A DNA stretch of 64,000 nt from Comamonas koreensis. GTDB taxonomy: Bacteria; Pseudomonadota; Gammaproteobacteria; Burkholderiales; Burkholderiaceae_C. This document shows positions 1 to 8,386 of this stretch, piece after piece. The stretch spans positions 92,934-156,933 of the forward strand of contig NZ_JAJNCT010000007.1 in the NCBI RefSeq assembly GCF_021026195.1. Reading direction: 5' to 3'. The position numbers and the translations under genes were made by a program. Below the pieces are notes generated by a model. The model had not been told where the DNA came from, made no database searches, and saw only the letters and a list, made by a program, of their open reading frames with translations. The number at the start of each line of letters is the position of its first letter. Position 1 is the stretch's first letter.

Positions 1-608
1 GAGCGCATTTCCACCGTCGAGGGATAGCCGTTGTAGGCCACCTTCTTGAAGGAAACGTCCTTGGGGATATCGATCACGACGGGGCCGGGACGGCCGGTGC
101 GTGCGATATGGAAAGCTTTTTTCATCGTCAGTGCCAGATCGCGCACATCCTTGACCAGGAAGTTGTGCTTGACGATGGGGCGCGTGATACCGACCGTATC
201 GCATTCCTGGAAAGCATCCGAGCCAATGGCGGTCGTGGATGTCTGACCGGAGATCACGACGATAGGGATGCTGTCAGTGTAAGCAGTGGCAATACCGGTG
301 ACTGCATTCGTCAGGCCGGGACCAGAGGTGACGAGGGCCACACCCACCTCACCGGTGGCGCGGGCAAAGCCGTCTGCTGCATGCACTGCCGCCTGTTCGT
401 GGCGAACCAGCACATGGTTGATGGTGTCTTGTTTGTAGAGCGCGTCGTAGATGTAGAGAACTGCACCGCCGGGGTAGCCCCACAGCTGCTTGACGCCTTC
501 GGCCTGCAGTGCCTTGACCAGCACTTCAGCGCCCATGAGTTCTTGGGATTTCTGCGCGGACTGATGCGCCGCTTGCGCCGAGTTCTGTTCGGCCTTGGAC
601 ATTTCCAT
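1..608 (-). CDS. ilvB: Acetolactate synthase large (catalytic) subunit, partial
   Basis: N-terminal about 202 residues of the thiamine-diphosphate enzyme that condenses two pyruvates to acetolactate (or pyruvate plus 2-oxobutyrate) at the start of Val/Leu/Ile synthesis; the rest lies left of the window. Seen: the PYR-domain block with [16 protein letters not shown] at about residues 42-57, and [15 protein letters not shown] carrying the cofactor-activating Glu71. [18 protein letters not shown] and the [13 protein letters not shown] segment follow. The start at 608 is preceded by AAAGG on the minus strand; an in-frame ATG at 602 is possible. The N-terminal Gln/Ser-rich stretch of about 23 residues is longer than in E. 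coli. ilvI and ilvB-type subunits cannot be told apart here; the small subunit would be expected downstream, outside the window. Confidence 0.95.
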   Translation of the reverse strand, partial: MEMSKAEQNSAQAAHQSAQKSQELMGAEVLVKALQAEGVKQLWGYPGGAVLYIYDALYKQDTINHVLVRHEQAAVHAADGFARATGEVGVALVTSGPGLTNAVTGIATAYTDSIPIVVISGQTSTTAIGSDAFQECDTVGITRPIVKHNFLVKDVRDLALTMKKAFHIARTGRPGPVVIDIPKDVSFKKVAYNGYPSTVEMR

Positions 609-913
609 GATCAACCTTTGTGAATTTCTCTAACGAAAAACCTCTGGTGCTCCTCGCCCAGCTCTTGTGGAGCCTGCTTGGAACTTGAGGCCAACGGACA
701 TGGGCGAGATGCTTGCGACGCCGGACCGTGACCCTTTTGCTTTTTGATGCTTATACATTATCGCACTGCAGCATTGCTTTGCGACAAGCTGCGGATTTTT
801 TTTCGATAGGATGCGATAATCTAGGGCTTGATGCGGTGTTTTTTGCCACACTTGGTTTATTTGCCCGGGTAAAAAGCGAGAAATCTCTGAATAACCACGG
901 TGTTGGGTACGAT
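609..913. promoter_or_regulatory. Divergent intergenic region between ilvB and the sigma-factor cluster
   Basis: About 305 bp that must hold the promoters of ilvB (leftward) and the sigma cluster (rightward). It is AT-richer than its surroundings. A perfect inverted repeat, ATTATCGCA at 757-765 and TGCGATAAT at 812-820, places a GATAAT-like -10 element on each strand. I see no leader peptide rich in branched-chain codons and no clear attenuator before ilvB. No convincing gene. Confidence 0.5.
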
Positions 914-1477
914 TTGGCCACAGAACGAGAACTGTCCGACTTTCTGAAAAGCGTTGAAAAGCGAGCTTTCAAGCGCTCGCTTTTTCATGTGCGCGACCAG
1001 GAAGCAGCGCTCGACATCGTGCAGGACAGCATGATGAAGCTGGCCGAGCACTATGGGGACAAGCCGGCCAACGAGCTGCCGATGCTGTTCCAGCGCATTC
1101 TGTCCAACAGCACGCTCGACTGGTTCCGCCGCCAGAAGACGCGCAATGCGCTCTTCACGACGATGAGCGACTTCGAAGGCCCGGATGACGAGGGGGAATT
1201 CAACCTCCTGGACATCTACAACGCCGACAATGGAGACGCGGAGCAAAGTGCCGAGGACCACACCAACCGCAAACAAACCCTTGCATTAATAGAAAAAGAG
1301 ATACAACAGTTGCCAGCGCGTCAACGCGAAGCGTTTCTGATGCGTTATTGGGAAGAGATGGACATCGCAGAGACTGCAGCAGCCATGGGTTGCTCAGAGG
1401 GAAGTGTAAAAACCCACTGCTTTCGCGCCATCCAAACCTTGAGTAAAGTGCTTAAGGCCAAAGGAATCGTGCTATGA
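914..1477 (+). CDS. RNA polymerase sigma factor, ECF-like (sigma-70 family)
   Basis: A 187-residue sigma factor with the two domains usual for group 4. Region 2 covers roughly residues 20-75 (ALDIVQDSMMKLAEHYG ... LDWFRRQKTR) and region 4 about 130-185 (LPARQREAFLMRYWEEMDIA, then AAMGCSEGSVKTH, a helix-turn-helix). Between them is an acidic linker. The start is chosen at TTG 914, where family similarity begins; the reading frame is open further upstream and no strong ribosome site is visible, so the start is uncertain. Its stop overlaps the next gene (ATGA), which together with the two following genes suggests one operon. The conserved partner genes (DUF3619, DUF3106) point to a membrane-stress type regulon, but that is inference. 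Confidence 0.85.
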   Translation: MATERELSDFLKSVEKRAFKRSLFHVRDQEAALDIVQDSMMKLAEHYGDKPANELPMLFQRILSNSTLDWFRRQKTRNALFTTMSDFEGPDDEGEFNLLDIYNADNGDAEQSAEDHTNRKQTLALIEKEIQQLPARQREAFLMRYWEEMDIAETAAAMGCSEGSVKTHCFRAIQTLSKVLKAKGIVL

Positions 1478-1911
1478 ACCGCTCAAACACCGCCCAAACC
1501 GTTGTCAATGCTGAAATTTTTGCCCGCCGCGTTACCGCCCGGCTGAGCGAAGCCGAGGCTGATCTCGACTACGACATCAGCGAACGTTTGCGAGCGGCCC
1601 GGGAGCGCGCCCTGTCCCGCCGCAAGGTGGTGGCGGTGCCTGCGATTGCACGCCAGCCCCAGCAAGAGGCTGCTGCGCCTTCTGGCAAACGCAACTGGTG
1701 GCGTGCCGTGGTGTCGGCTGTGCCGCTGAGCGCGATGGTTGCTGGCCTGGCCTTCTTCAATGGGGTTCAGGCCGACGAAGGCGCCAGCGAAATGGCTGAG
1801 TACGATGCCACCTTGCTGGCTGACGAGCTGCCGCCAAGCGCCTATACTGATCCTGGTTTTACCCAGTTTCTGAAGATCGCTGCCCAAAAGCAGCCCACTG
1901 ACAAGCGTTGA
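1474..1911 (+). CDS. DUF3619 family membrane protein, sigma-factor partner
   Basis: 145 residues beginning with an ATGA overlap with the sigma factor, so its translation is likely coupled. The N-terminal 60 residues are charged and probably cytoplasmic (ARRVTARLSEAEADLDYDIS). A single membrane segment follows at about residues 75-98 (WWRAVVSAVPLSAMVAGLAF), and then a short acidic periplasmic tail (EGASEMAEYDATLLADELPP). This layout matches proteins annotated as DUF3619 beside ECF sigma factors in Comamonadaceae. A role as anti-sigma factor is plausible from position and topology but not shown; there is no zinc-binding HxxxCxxC motif. Confidence 0.75.
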   Translation: MNRSNTAQTVVNAEIFARRVTARLSEAEADLDYDISERLRAARERALSRRKVVAVPAIARQPQQEAAAPSGKRNWWRAVVSAVPLSAMVAGLAFFNGVQADEGASEMAEYDATLLADELPPSAYTDPGFTQFLKIAAQKQPTDKR

Positions 1912-2837
1912 GACACGATTACGATAACGATGAGGTAGCCGGCAACACGCCCGCCCCTTCGACCATCCCCGCCATGGCAGCCAGTATTTTGCTGGCTGCT
2001 TTTGCTGTTGTGGGCGTCTACGCCGGCAACAAGGCCGCCAACATCTACGGCAGCGCCGCCAGCGATCTGGTCAGCGCCAACAGCGTCACCCGCTCCAGCA
2101 GCCCGCGCAATGAGGGCCCCAGCTGGGAAGCGCTCGATGACGACCAGCGCACCGTGCTGGCGCCGCTCGAAGAGCAATGGAACTGGCTGACCACCCAGCA
2201 AAAAAGCCGCTGGATGATGATCGCCGACAGCTTTGACGATTTCTCCCCCGAAGAGCAGCTGCGCATTGGCGAGCACATGAAGGAATGGGCCAAGTTCAGC
2301 CTGTCCGACCAAAGCCAGGCGCGGCTTAACTATTCGAACATCAGCAGCCTCTCGGCCGAGGAAAAGCGCAAGCTCTGGGAAGACTACCAGGCACTCAGCG
2401 CCCGTGAGCGCAAGCGCCTGGCCCAGGGCGGCGCGCTCTACCACGGCGGCGTGGCGCTGGCACCCCGCCCTTCGGCCCGCAGTACCGGTCGCCTGGTCAA
2501 AGTGCCGGCGGCGGCCATCAACCCCAACCGCGCCAACCCGCCCAAGATCCTGCCGCCGCCTGAGATCCGCGTGCAGTCGCGCGGCATGGTGACGCCGGTC
2601 GAGGTCGGCCCGCTCACCGGGCCGGCACCTGCCGCCCATGGCGCAGCACCGGCGCCCGCCTTACCACCCGCCCCCCCCCAGGCCTTGCCGCCCGCTCCGG
2701 TGGTAGAGACCGCCCCGGTGCAAATGCCCGCGCCGGTCACCTCCTCGCCACTGCCCCCACTGGATTCCCCAAGCCGGCCACCGGCGGGCGAATCACAGTC
2801 GCGCAGCAGCGACAGCCCGGTACACCCACCGACCTGA
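1908..2837 (+). CDS. DUF3106 domain protein, membrane-anchored with Pro/Ala-rich tail
   Basis: 309 residues starting with TTG that overlaps the stop of the preceding gene (TTGA), a coupling arrangement. An N-terminal hydrophobic segment (AASILLAAFAVVGVYAGN, about residues 23-40) serves as signal or anchor. Residues about 65-165 form the DUF3106 domain, recognised by repeated Leu/Trp-rich helices such as LAPLEEQWNWLTTQQKSRW, SPEEQLRIGEHMKEWAKFS and SAEEKRKLWEDYQALSARER. The last 120 residues are a low-complexity Pro/Ala tail. In related loci this protein follows the same sigma factor and DUF3619 gene, so it is probably the periplasmic component of that regulatory set. Function unknown. Confidence 0.75.
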   Translation: MRHDYDNDEVAGNTPAPSTIPAMAASILLAAFAVVGVYAGNKAANIYGSAASDLVSANSVTRSSSPRNEGPSWEALDDDQRTVLAPLEEQWNWLTTQQKSRWMMIADSFDDFSPEEQLRIGEHMKEWAKFSLSDQSQARLNYSNISSLSAEEKRKLWEDYQALSARERKRLAQGGALYHGGVALAPRPSARSTGRLVKVPAAAINPNRANPPKILPPPEIRVQSRGMVTPVEVGPLTGPAPAAHGAAPAPALPPAPPQALPPAPVVETAPVQMPAPVTSSPLPPLDSPSRPPAGESQSRSSDSPVHPPT

Positions 2838-2847
2838 TACTGTCCGC

Positions 2848-3417
2848 ATGCAGACCTCCACCAGCACAACAGCGCTCCCTCCCGGCTCCGTCACCACCAG
2901 CGCGCTGTTGCGCGCACCGCGCCTGGCGCGGCGCATGGCCTGCTGGTTGTACGAGGGCATGCTGATGTTTGGCGTGGTCTTCATGTCGGGTTACCTCTAC
3001 AGCTCGCTGAGCCAGACCCGCAACGCGATGGACAACCGCCATGGCCTGCAGCTGTTCCTGTTCATCATCTTTGGCATCTATTTCACCTGGTTCTGGCACA
3101 AGGGCCAGACCCTGGCGATGAAGACCTGGCATATCCGCATCGTGGACCGCAACGGCCACACCCTGACGCAGGGCCGCGCGCTGCTGCGCTATGTCTGCAG
3201 CTGGCTGTGGTTTTTGCCGCCGCTGGTGGTCAGCATGCCCTTTGGCCTGCCGGTGGGCGAGATCGTGGTGCTGCTGAGCGGCTGGATCGTGCTCTGGGCG
3301 TTGGCCAGCCGGTTGCACCCGCTGCAGCAGTTCTGGCACGATGCGCTGGCCGGCACACGCCTGGTCAGTGCCGAGCGCCCTGCCCCACACATCAAGGCAC
3401 CGGATCCGGCGGTATAG
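2848..3417 (+). CDS. RDD family integral membrane protein
   Basis: 189 residues with about four membrane helices: residues ~25-50 (MACWLYEGMLMFGVVFMSGY), ~65-82 (LFLFIIFGIYFTWFWH), ~115-135 and ~140-155. The first helix follows LARRMACWLYE, the place of the name-giving Arg-Asp-Asp; here the acidic pair is replaced, with a Glu after Tyr. The central KTWHIRIVDRNGHTLTQGRALLRY segment is typical of RDD proteins (MKTWxxRVVxxDG). Ten bases separate it from the DUF3106 gene, so it may be in the same transcript. The role of such proteins is mostly unknown; ion transport has been proposed for some. Confidence 0.8.
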   Translation: MQTSTSTTALPPGSVTTSALLRAPRLARRMACWLYEGMLMFGVVFMSGYLYSSLSQTRNAMDNRHGLQLFLFIIFGIYFTWFWHKGQTLAMKTWHIRIVDRNGHTLTQGRALLRYVCSWLWFLPPLVVSMPFGLPVGEIVVLLSGWIVLWALASRLHPLQQFWHDALAGTRLVSAERPAPHIKAPDPAV

Positions 3418-3529
3418 GCTTACCCCTGTTGTGCCAGCGCTACCTGGTGCCAGAACCAGGCAGCGCGCCGATCAAATGTTGCAGTGCAATAATATGCTTT
3501 GACCTGCCCTCGCTATGCCATGATGGGCG

Positions 3530-3991
3530 ATGACCACGCCTCCGATGAACCAGCACGATCCCCGCCCCCCTGCCGACGCCGCCGTGCCAGCGCACGGCCT
3601 GGCCGACATCCATGCCGCCAACCCGCAAAAAAGCCGCACCGGCCTGACGCGCGTCTGGCATGCCGCCGGTTATTCGCTGCAAGGCCTGCGCGCCGGCTGG
3701 GGCGAAAAGGCCTTCCGCATGGAAGCCATCCTCGCGCTGCTGATGCTGCCCGCCTCCTTCTGGCTGGCGCGGGACTGGCGCGATTGGGCCTTGCTGATCA
3801 CCCCGGTTTTCCTGGTGCTGATCGCCGAGCTGCTCAACACCGGCATTGAAATGGCGATGGACCGCTTTGGCCCTGAGTGGCATGTGCTGGCCAAGAAGGC
3901 CAAGGACATGGGCAGTGCCGCAGTGTTCCTGGCCCTGGTGCTGTGCGCGGCGGTGTGGCTGCCTGCGTTGTATGAAAGATTGTTGAAATGA
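3530..3991 (+). CDS. dgkA: Diacylglycerol kinase (DgkA type)
   Basis: 153 residues. Phosphorylates diacylglycerol at the inner membrane, recycling it to phosphatidate. The catalytic block is visible: EKAFRMEAILALLMLPASFW, then ELLNTGIEMAMDRFGPEWH and KKAKDMGSAAVFLALVLCA, matching the E. coli enzyme around its catalytic Glu and the RAKDMGSAAV helix. Three membrane helices are present. An extra N-terminal Pro-rich stretch of about 40 residues precedes the conserved part; an internal ATG at 3545 is an alternative start. The stop overlaps the next start (ATGA at 3988), so the two genes are probably cotranscribed. Confidence 0.9.
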   Translation: MTTPPMNQHDPRPPADAAVPAHGLADIHAANPQKSRTGLTRVWHAAGYSLQGLRAGWGEKAFRMEAILALLMLPASFWLARDWRDWALLITPVFLVLIAELLNTGIEMAMDRFGPEWHVLAKKAKDMGSAAVFLALVLCAAVWLPALYERLLK

Positions 3992-4584
3992 CCCACTCCC
4001 CTTCCTTTTCGATGTGCGTTTACTGCGGCTCGCGCCCTGGCAAGCTCGAAGCCTTTGGCGAGGCCGCCCAGGCGGTCGGCCACTGGATTGGCAGCCACGG
4101 CGGCCAGCTGGTTTACGGCGGCGGCAAATCCGGCCTGATGGGCACGGTGGCCCGCGCCACGCGCGAGGCCGGCGGCCGCGTGGTCGGCGTGATCCCCAAG
4201 GCCTTGGTCGACCGCGAACTGGCCAATGAGCTCTGCGACGAGCTGCATGTGGTCACCACCATGCACGAGCGCAAGGCCATGATGGCCGAGCGCAGCAATG
4301 CCTTTATCGCGATCCCCGGCGGCATCGGCACCTTTGAAGAACTCTACGAGATCTGGACCTGGCGCCAGCTGGGCTACCACGACAAGCCCATCGGCATCCT
4401 CAACGCCAATGGCTACTACGACGGCATGCTGCAGTTCCTGCAGCAGTGCGTGGGCCAGGGCTTTATGGACGAGTGGCAGATGGGCCTCATCAAGAGCGGC
4501 AACGACCATGCCGCCCTGCTGGCCCAACTGGTCGAAGAAGCCGGCTTGGCGCAGCAAAGCGATGCGCTGCGCGCAGTAATCTAA
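3988..4584 (+). CDS. LOG family (TIGR00730) phosphoribohydrolase
   Basis: 198 residues. Rossmann-like enzyme of the LONELY GUY/YvdD family, which removes ribose 5'-phosphate from nucleoside monophosphates, including cytokinin riboside monophosphates. Seen: CVYCGSRPG near the N-terminus, VYGGGKSGLMGTVA at about 46-59, and the signature PGGIGTFEELYEIWTWRQLG at about 110-129 with the catalytic Glu. Starts in an ATGA overlap with dgkA. Two hairpin terminators follow. Older annotations call it lysine decarboxylase; the PGGxGTxxE signature makes that wrong. Confidence 0.9.
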   Translation: MTHSPSFSMCVYCGSRPGKLEAFGEAAQAVGHWIGSHGGQLVYGGGKSGLMGTVARATREAGGRVVGVIPKALVDRELANELCDELHVVTTMHERKAMMAERSNAFIAIPGGIGTFEELYEIWTWRQLGYHDKPIGILNANGYYDGMLQFLQQCVGQGFMDEWQMGLIKSGNDHAALLAQLVEEAGLAQQSDALRAVI

Positions 4585-4607
4585 GCAGCGCCCAGCAAAC
4601 ACAAAAA

Positions 4608-4636
4608 AAACGGCCCATTAAACGGGCCGTTTGCTT
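4608..4636. terminator. Bidirectional intrinsic terminator
   Basis: Stem AAACGGCCC (4608-4616) with GGGCCGTTT (4624-4632) and a 7-nt loop, flanked by an A run on the left and a T-rich stretch on the right. It can therefore stop both the LOG-gene transcript and the convergent transporter transcript. Confidence 0.85.
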
Positions 4637-4650
4637 TTGCGGGATCACCG

Positions 4651-4680
4651 CCTCCACCATAGAACGAGGTGGAGGTTTTT
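4651..4680 (+). terminator. Second intrinsic terminator after the LOG gene
   Basis: CCTCCACC (4651-4658) pairs with GGTGGAGG (4668-4675), followed by five T residues. On the minus strand it lacks a U tract, so it acts mainly on rightward transcripts. Confidence 0.8.
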
Positions 4681-4692
4681 AGGATAGAGCAC

Positions 4693-5988
4693 TTAGTCGT
4701 TGTCCGCCACGGTCTTTGCGAACGCAATACCAATCAGCGAGATCACCGCCGTGCCCACGATGTACCAGGCCACCGGCACCCAGGAGCCGTTGTAGGTGTT
4801 GAGCAGCCAGGTGGCGAGCAAGGGGGCGGTGCCGCCCGCCAGCGCCGCGCCAATCTGGTAGCCCAGGGTGATGCCGGTGTAGCGCACACGGGTCGAGAAA
4901 ATCTCCGAGAACAAGGTGCCCAGCACGGCGGTGATGGGCGCCCAGACGAGACCCAGGCCGACGACGGTGGCGATGACCAGGCTGGTCATGCTGCGCTGCT
5001 CGAGCAGCATGAAGTACGGAAAGGTGAAGGCGGCCATCACCAGGGTGCCTGCCACAAACATGCGCTTGCGGCCAATGCTGTCCGACAGGCGCCCCATGAT
5101 CGGGATCATCAAGGTGGTGAGCAGGGTCGCAATGGTCACCGCATTGAGCACGGAGATCCGCTCAAAGCCCAAGGTGGCGGTGGCGTAGCTGACGATGAAG
5201 GTCGAGAAGATATAGAACGGAGCCGTTTCCACAAACTTGATGGCAACGGCCACCAGCACCGCGCGCCAGTGGTAGCGCAGCGTTTCGACCAGCGGGATCT
5301 TGGCCACATTGCCGCTGGCCTTGGCCTGCTTGAAGGCGGGAGTCTCATCGATGCCCTTGCGGATCCACAGCCCCAGGAACACCAGGATGGCGCTCAGCAG
5401 GAAAGGCACGCGCCAGCCCCAGGCCAGGAACTGGTCATCGGGCAAGGTGCTCATCACGGTGATGGCCAAGGTCGCCAGCACCATGCCTATGGTCACGCCC
5501 ATCTGCGGCACGCTGCCAAACAGACCCTTGCGGTTCTTGGGCGCGTACTCGTAGGCCAGCAGCAGCGCGCCGCCCCACTCACCGCCAATGCCCAGGCCTT
5601 GCACCAGCCGCAACACGATCAGCAGAATCGGCGCCCATATCCCAATCTGTTCATAGCCCGGCAGCAGGCCGATCAGCACCGTGGCGCCACCCATCAGCGA
5701 CAAGGTGATCACCAAGGTCTTCTTGCGCCCGATGCGGTCTCCGATGTGCGAGAAGATAAAGCCGCCCAGTGGCCGGATGAAAAAGGTCAGCGAGAAGGTC
5801 AGATACGACAGCATCAGTCCCACGACCGGGTCCGAGGTCGGGAAGAACACCTTCCCGAACACCAGCGCCGCCGTGGTCGCATAGAGGAAATAGTCAAACC
5901 ACTCGATGGAGCTCCCCATCAGACTGGCAATCAGAACTCGCTTGTTGGTGGCCGCAGACGCTGCTGGCTCGGTCGAAGATGTGCGCAT
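4693..5988 (-). CDS. MFS transporter, metabolite:H+ symporter (MHS/ProP-ShiA) family
   Basis: 431 residues with 12 predicted membrane helices. The N-terminal signature GSSIEWFDYFLYATTAAL and the loop 2-3 motif SHIGDRIGRKKTLVITLSL are diagnostic of the MHS branch. RLVQGLGIGGEWGGALLLAY in helix 4 is also typical. Members import organic acids, betaines or amino acids with protons; the substrate here is not evident. It lies 68 bp downstream of the ornithine cyclodeaminase-like gene on the same strand, so it probably imports that enzyme's substrate or a related compound. Opposite-strand reading frames over this gene are composition artefacts. Confidence 0.9.
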   Translation of the reverse strand: MRTSSTEPAASAATNKRVLIASLMGSSIEWFDYFLYATTAALVFGKVFFPTSDPVVGLMLSYLTFSLTFFIRPLGGFIFSHIGDRIGRKKTLVITLSLMGGATVLIGLLPGYEQIGIWAPILLIVLRLVQGLGIGGEWGGALLLAYEYAPKNRKGLFGSVPQMGVTIGMVLATLAITVMSTLPDDQFLAWGWRVPFLLSAILVFLGLWIRKGIDETPAFKQAKASGNVAKIPLVETLRYHWRAVLVAVAIKFVETAPFYIFSTFIVSYATATLGFERISVLNAVTIATLLTTLMIPIMGRLSDSIGRKRMFVAGTLVMAAFTFPYFMLLEQRSMTSLVIATVVGLGLVWAPITAVLGTLFSEIFSTRVRYTGITLGYQIGAALAGGTAPLLATWLLNTYNGSWVPVAWYIVGTAVISLIGIAFAKTVADND

Positions 5989-6056
5989 GGAAGGAATGAA
6001 TCAGATAGCAAAAAAATGAAGGGTAGCCCGGCCCGCACCGGGCGGGGCTATGCAGA

Positions 6057-7016
6057 TCAAGCGGCTGCGCTGCCTGAGGCGCTGAAGGCGTCAAAGGCCA
6101 GCGATGCGGCAGCCAGGTCTTCCAGCGCTGTGCCTACGGCCTTGAACAGGGTGATCTCATCGGCGCTGTGGCGGCCGGCGTGCTGGCCACGGCACAACTG
6201 CTCCAACGTAGCGGCCAGGCGGCTCGGCTCCCAGGCGCCGCTGACAATCGGATCGAGGATGTCCCCGGCTTTCATCAGCGCTTCCGGGGTATCGACAAAA
6301 ACCGTGGCGCGGGCAAAGCAGGCATCATCGCTCTCGCGCATCGCCGGGGTAAAGCTGCCGATCAGGTCCAGATGGGCACCGGGCCGCAGCCATTCGCCGC
6401 GCACCAGCGGTGCGGTCGACAAGGTGGCGCAGCTGATGATGTCGGCCTGGCGCGCTGCCTGCTCCAGGTCGGTGGCGACCGAGGCTTGCAGGCCCTGCGC
6501 CTGCAGGCGCTCCACCATCGCTTGCGCAGCCTCGGGGCGGATGTCCCAGACCTGCACCGCTTGGATATCTCGCACACAGCGGTAGGCATCGGGCAGCAGG
6601 CTGGCCACGCGGCCGGCGCCGACCACCAGCAGACGGTGGGCATCGGGGCGGCTGAGCCAGCGCGCTGCCAGGGCCGATGCCGCAGCGGTGCGGCGCGAGG
6701 TGATGGCATCGCCATCCAAGACCGCCAGCGGGGCACCGGTGGCCGCGTCATAGAGGATGAAGACCGAGTGCAGACCGGGCAGACCGCGCGCCTGGTTGCC
6801 GGGGAAGATCGATACCGTCTTGACCCCAATGCGCTTGCCGGTCTGCCACGCCGGCATCAGCAGCATGATGCCGTCTTGCGTACGGGTCTCGCCCGCGATG
6901 GCGTGGTTGTGGCGCAGTGGCACTTGGCAGCCCGCGATGAACATCTGTTCGAGACTGTCGATCAAGGCTGCCATCGGCAAATGCTGGCTGGTGTGGCTGA
7001 AGTCAAGGATTTGCAT
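6057..7016 (-). CDS. Ornithine cyclodeaminase / mu-crystallin family dehydrogenase
   Basis: 319 residues, NAD(P)-dependent. Family members convert ornithine to proline with loss of ammonia, or act as alanine or other imino-acid dehydrogenases. Seen: RTQDGIMLLMPAW and IGVKTVSIFPGNQARGLPG in the catalytic domain. A Rossmann motif, LLVVGAGRVASLLPDAYR, lies at about residues 137-154 (a Gly-rich loop with one substitution relative to GxGxxA). The reading frame extends upstream, but similarity begins at MQILDFSHTS, so the start is set at 7016. No Shine-Dalgarno is visible there, and a TATATT hexamer ends only 7 nt before the ATG. Next to a divergent XRE-cupin regulator and followed by an MHS transporter. 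Confidence 0.85.
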   Translation of the reverse strand: MQILDFSHTSQHLPMAALIDSLEQMFIAGCQVPLRHNHAIAGETRTQDGIMLLMPAWQTGKRIGVKTVSIFPGNQARGLPGLHSVFILYDAATGAPLAVLDGDAITSRRTAAASALAARWLSRPDAHRLLVVGAGRVASLLPDAYRCVRDIQAVQVWDIRPEAAQAMVERLQAQGLQASVATDLEQAARQADIISCATLSTAPLVRGEWLRPGAHLDLIGSFTPAMRESDDACFARATVFVDTPEALMKAGDILDPIVSGAWEPSRLAATLEQLCRGQHAGRHSADEITLFKAVGTALEDLAAASLAFDAFSASGSAAA

Positions 7017-7048
7017 ACGGCGCAATATATCTACTAAAGAGAAATAAT

Positions 7049-7062
7049 TTTCGTATACGAAA
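7049..7062. promoter_or_regulatory. Perfect 14-bp palindrome, probable operator
   Basis: TTTCGTATACGAAA is perfectly self-complementary and its flanks extend the symmetry (ATT/AAT-type matches after one mismatch). It lies in the AT-rich gap between the ocd-like gene and the XRE-cupin regulator, 33 bp upstream of the ocd start, where it would overlap the -35 region. Most likely the binding site of the adjacent regulator; the core also resembles GntR-type sites. Confidence 0.6.
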
Positions 7063-7215
7063 TTTAATGCAGTTTGAGACAATAAATTTCTTAAATCCGT
7101 TCTTTCCATCTAGGGTTTACCCGAGAATTGGACCTAAAACGCGGCCGCCACGGCTGCGCTGCGCCACCGGCCAGCGCAGCGCCCCCTACACTGGCGAGCA
7201 CCACAAGAGCCTGCC

Positions 7216-7830
7216 ATGCCCCACGCCCCCCTGCCCCACCACAACGCCGGCGCCGATGCCACCACCGATGTGCTGGCCACCAAGCTGCGCCTGCTGCGGC
7301 GCAACGCCGATCTGACCTTGCAGCAGCTAAGCCAGCGCTGCGGCATCTCGGCCTCCGCGCTGTCCAAGATCGAGCACGGCCAGCTCTCGCCCACCTATGA
7401 AAAGATCGCGGCGCTCGCGCGCGGGCTGGATGTGGATGTGGGCGAGCTGTTCAGCCCGCTGCAGCAAACCGGCCTGCGTGCCCGGCGCAGCATCACCCGC
7501 CAGGGCGATGGCCTGGTGCACCGCACGCCGCAATATGTCTATGAGCTGCTGCATGCCGACCTGGCCGACAAGCGCTTTATTCCGCTGCTCACCACCATCA
7601 AGGCCCATGAGCGCAGCGCCTTTCCCCAGTTGCTGAGCCACGATGGCGAAGAGATGCTCTATGTGATGCGCGGCACCGTGGTGGTGCATACCGACAGCTA
7701 TGCGCCGCTGGAGCTGGCTGCTGGCGACTCCTGCTATTTCGACAGCGTCATGGGCCATGCCTGCATCTCGGTCGGCGATGAGGATGCGCAGGTGCTGTGG
7801 ATCTGCTCACACATCACGATCAAGCCCTGA
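7216..7830 (+). CDS. XRE-family transcriptional regulator with C-terminal cupin domain
   Basis: 204 residues. Residues about 20-75 form a helix-turn-helix of the HTH_3 type (LKLRLLRRNADLTLQQLSQR-like, then GISASALSKIEHGQLSPTYE). Residues about 115-200 form a cupin barrel (SHDGEEMLYVMRGTVVVHTD, LAAGDSCYFDSVMGHACIS), which usually senses a small ligand. Divergent from the ocd-transporter pair and separated from it by a perfect palindrome, so it is probably their local regulator and autoregulated. The start at 7216 follows a CACAAGAGCCTGCC stretch with only a weak ribosome site. Confidence 0.88.
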   Translation: MPHAPLPHHNAGADATTDVLATKLRLLRRNADLTLQQLSQRCGISASALSKIEHGQLSPTYEKIAALARGLDVDVGELFSPLQQTGLRARRSITRQGDGLVHRTPQYVYELLHADLADKRFIPLLTTIKAHERSAFPQLLSHDGEEMLYVMRGTVVVHTDSYAPLELAAGDSCYFDSVMGHACISVGDEDAQVLWICSHITIKP

Positions 7831-7863
7831 ACCCGCTGCCCAGCAACCGGCGGCAGACATGAA

Positions 7864-7892
7864 AAAAGCGCCTGGCTTGCCCAGGCGCTTTT
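7864..7892. terminator. Bidirectional intrinsic terminator
   Basis: AAAAGCGCCTGG (7864-7875) pairs perfectly with CCAGGCGCTTTT (7881-7892) around a 5-nt loop. With A and T runs on both sides it serves the converging XRE-cupin and glnB transcripts. Confidence 0.9.
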
Positions 7893-7914
7893 GCGGATGT
7901 GGATGCGGTCTGGA

Positions 7915-8322
<408 letters not shown>

Positions 8323-8386
8323 TCAAGATTCCGCCTTCGGCACCTCCGGGGCCAAATCTCCAGCCAACGGCGGCATTAGCCCATGT

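Noticed and set aside
4669..6585. A 638-codon open frame on the plus strand
   Set aside because: Antisense to the MHS transporter and the ocd-like gene; no known motif and no initiation signal.
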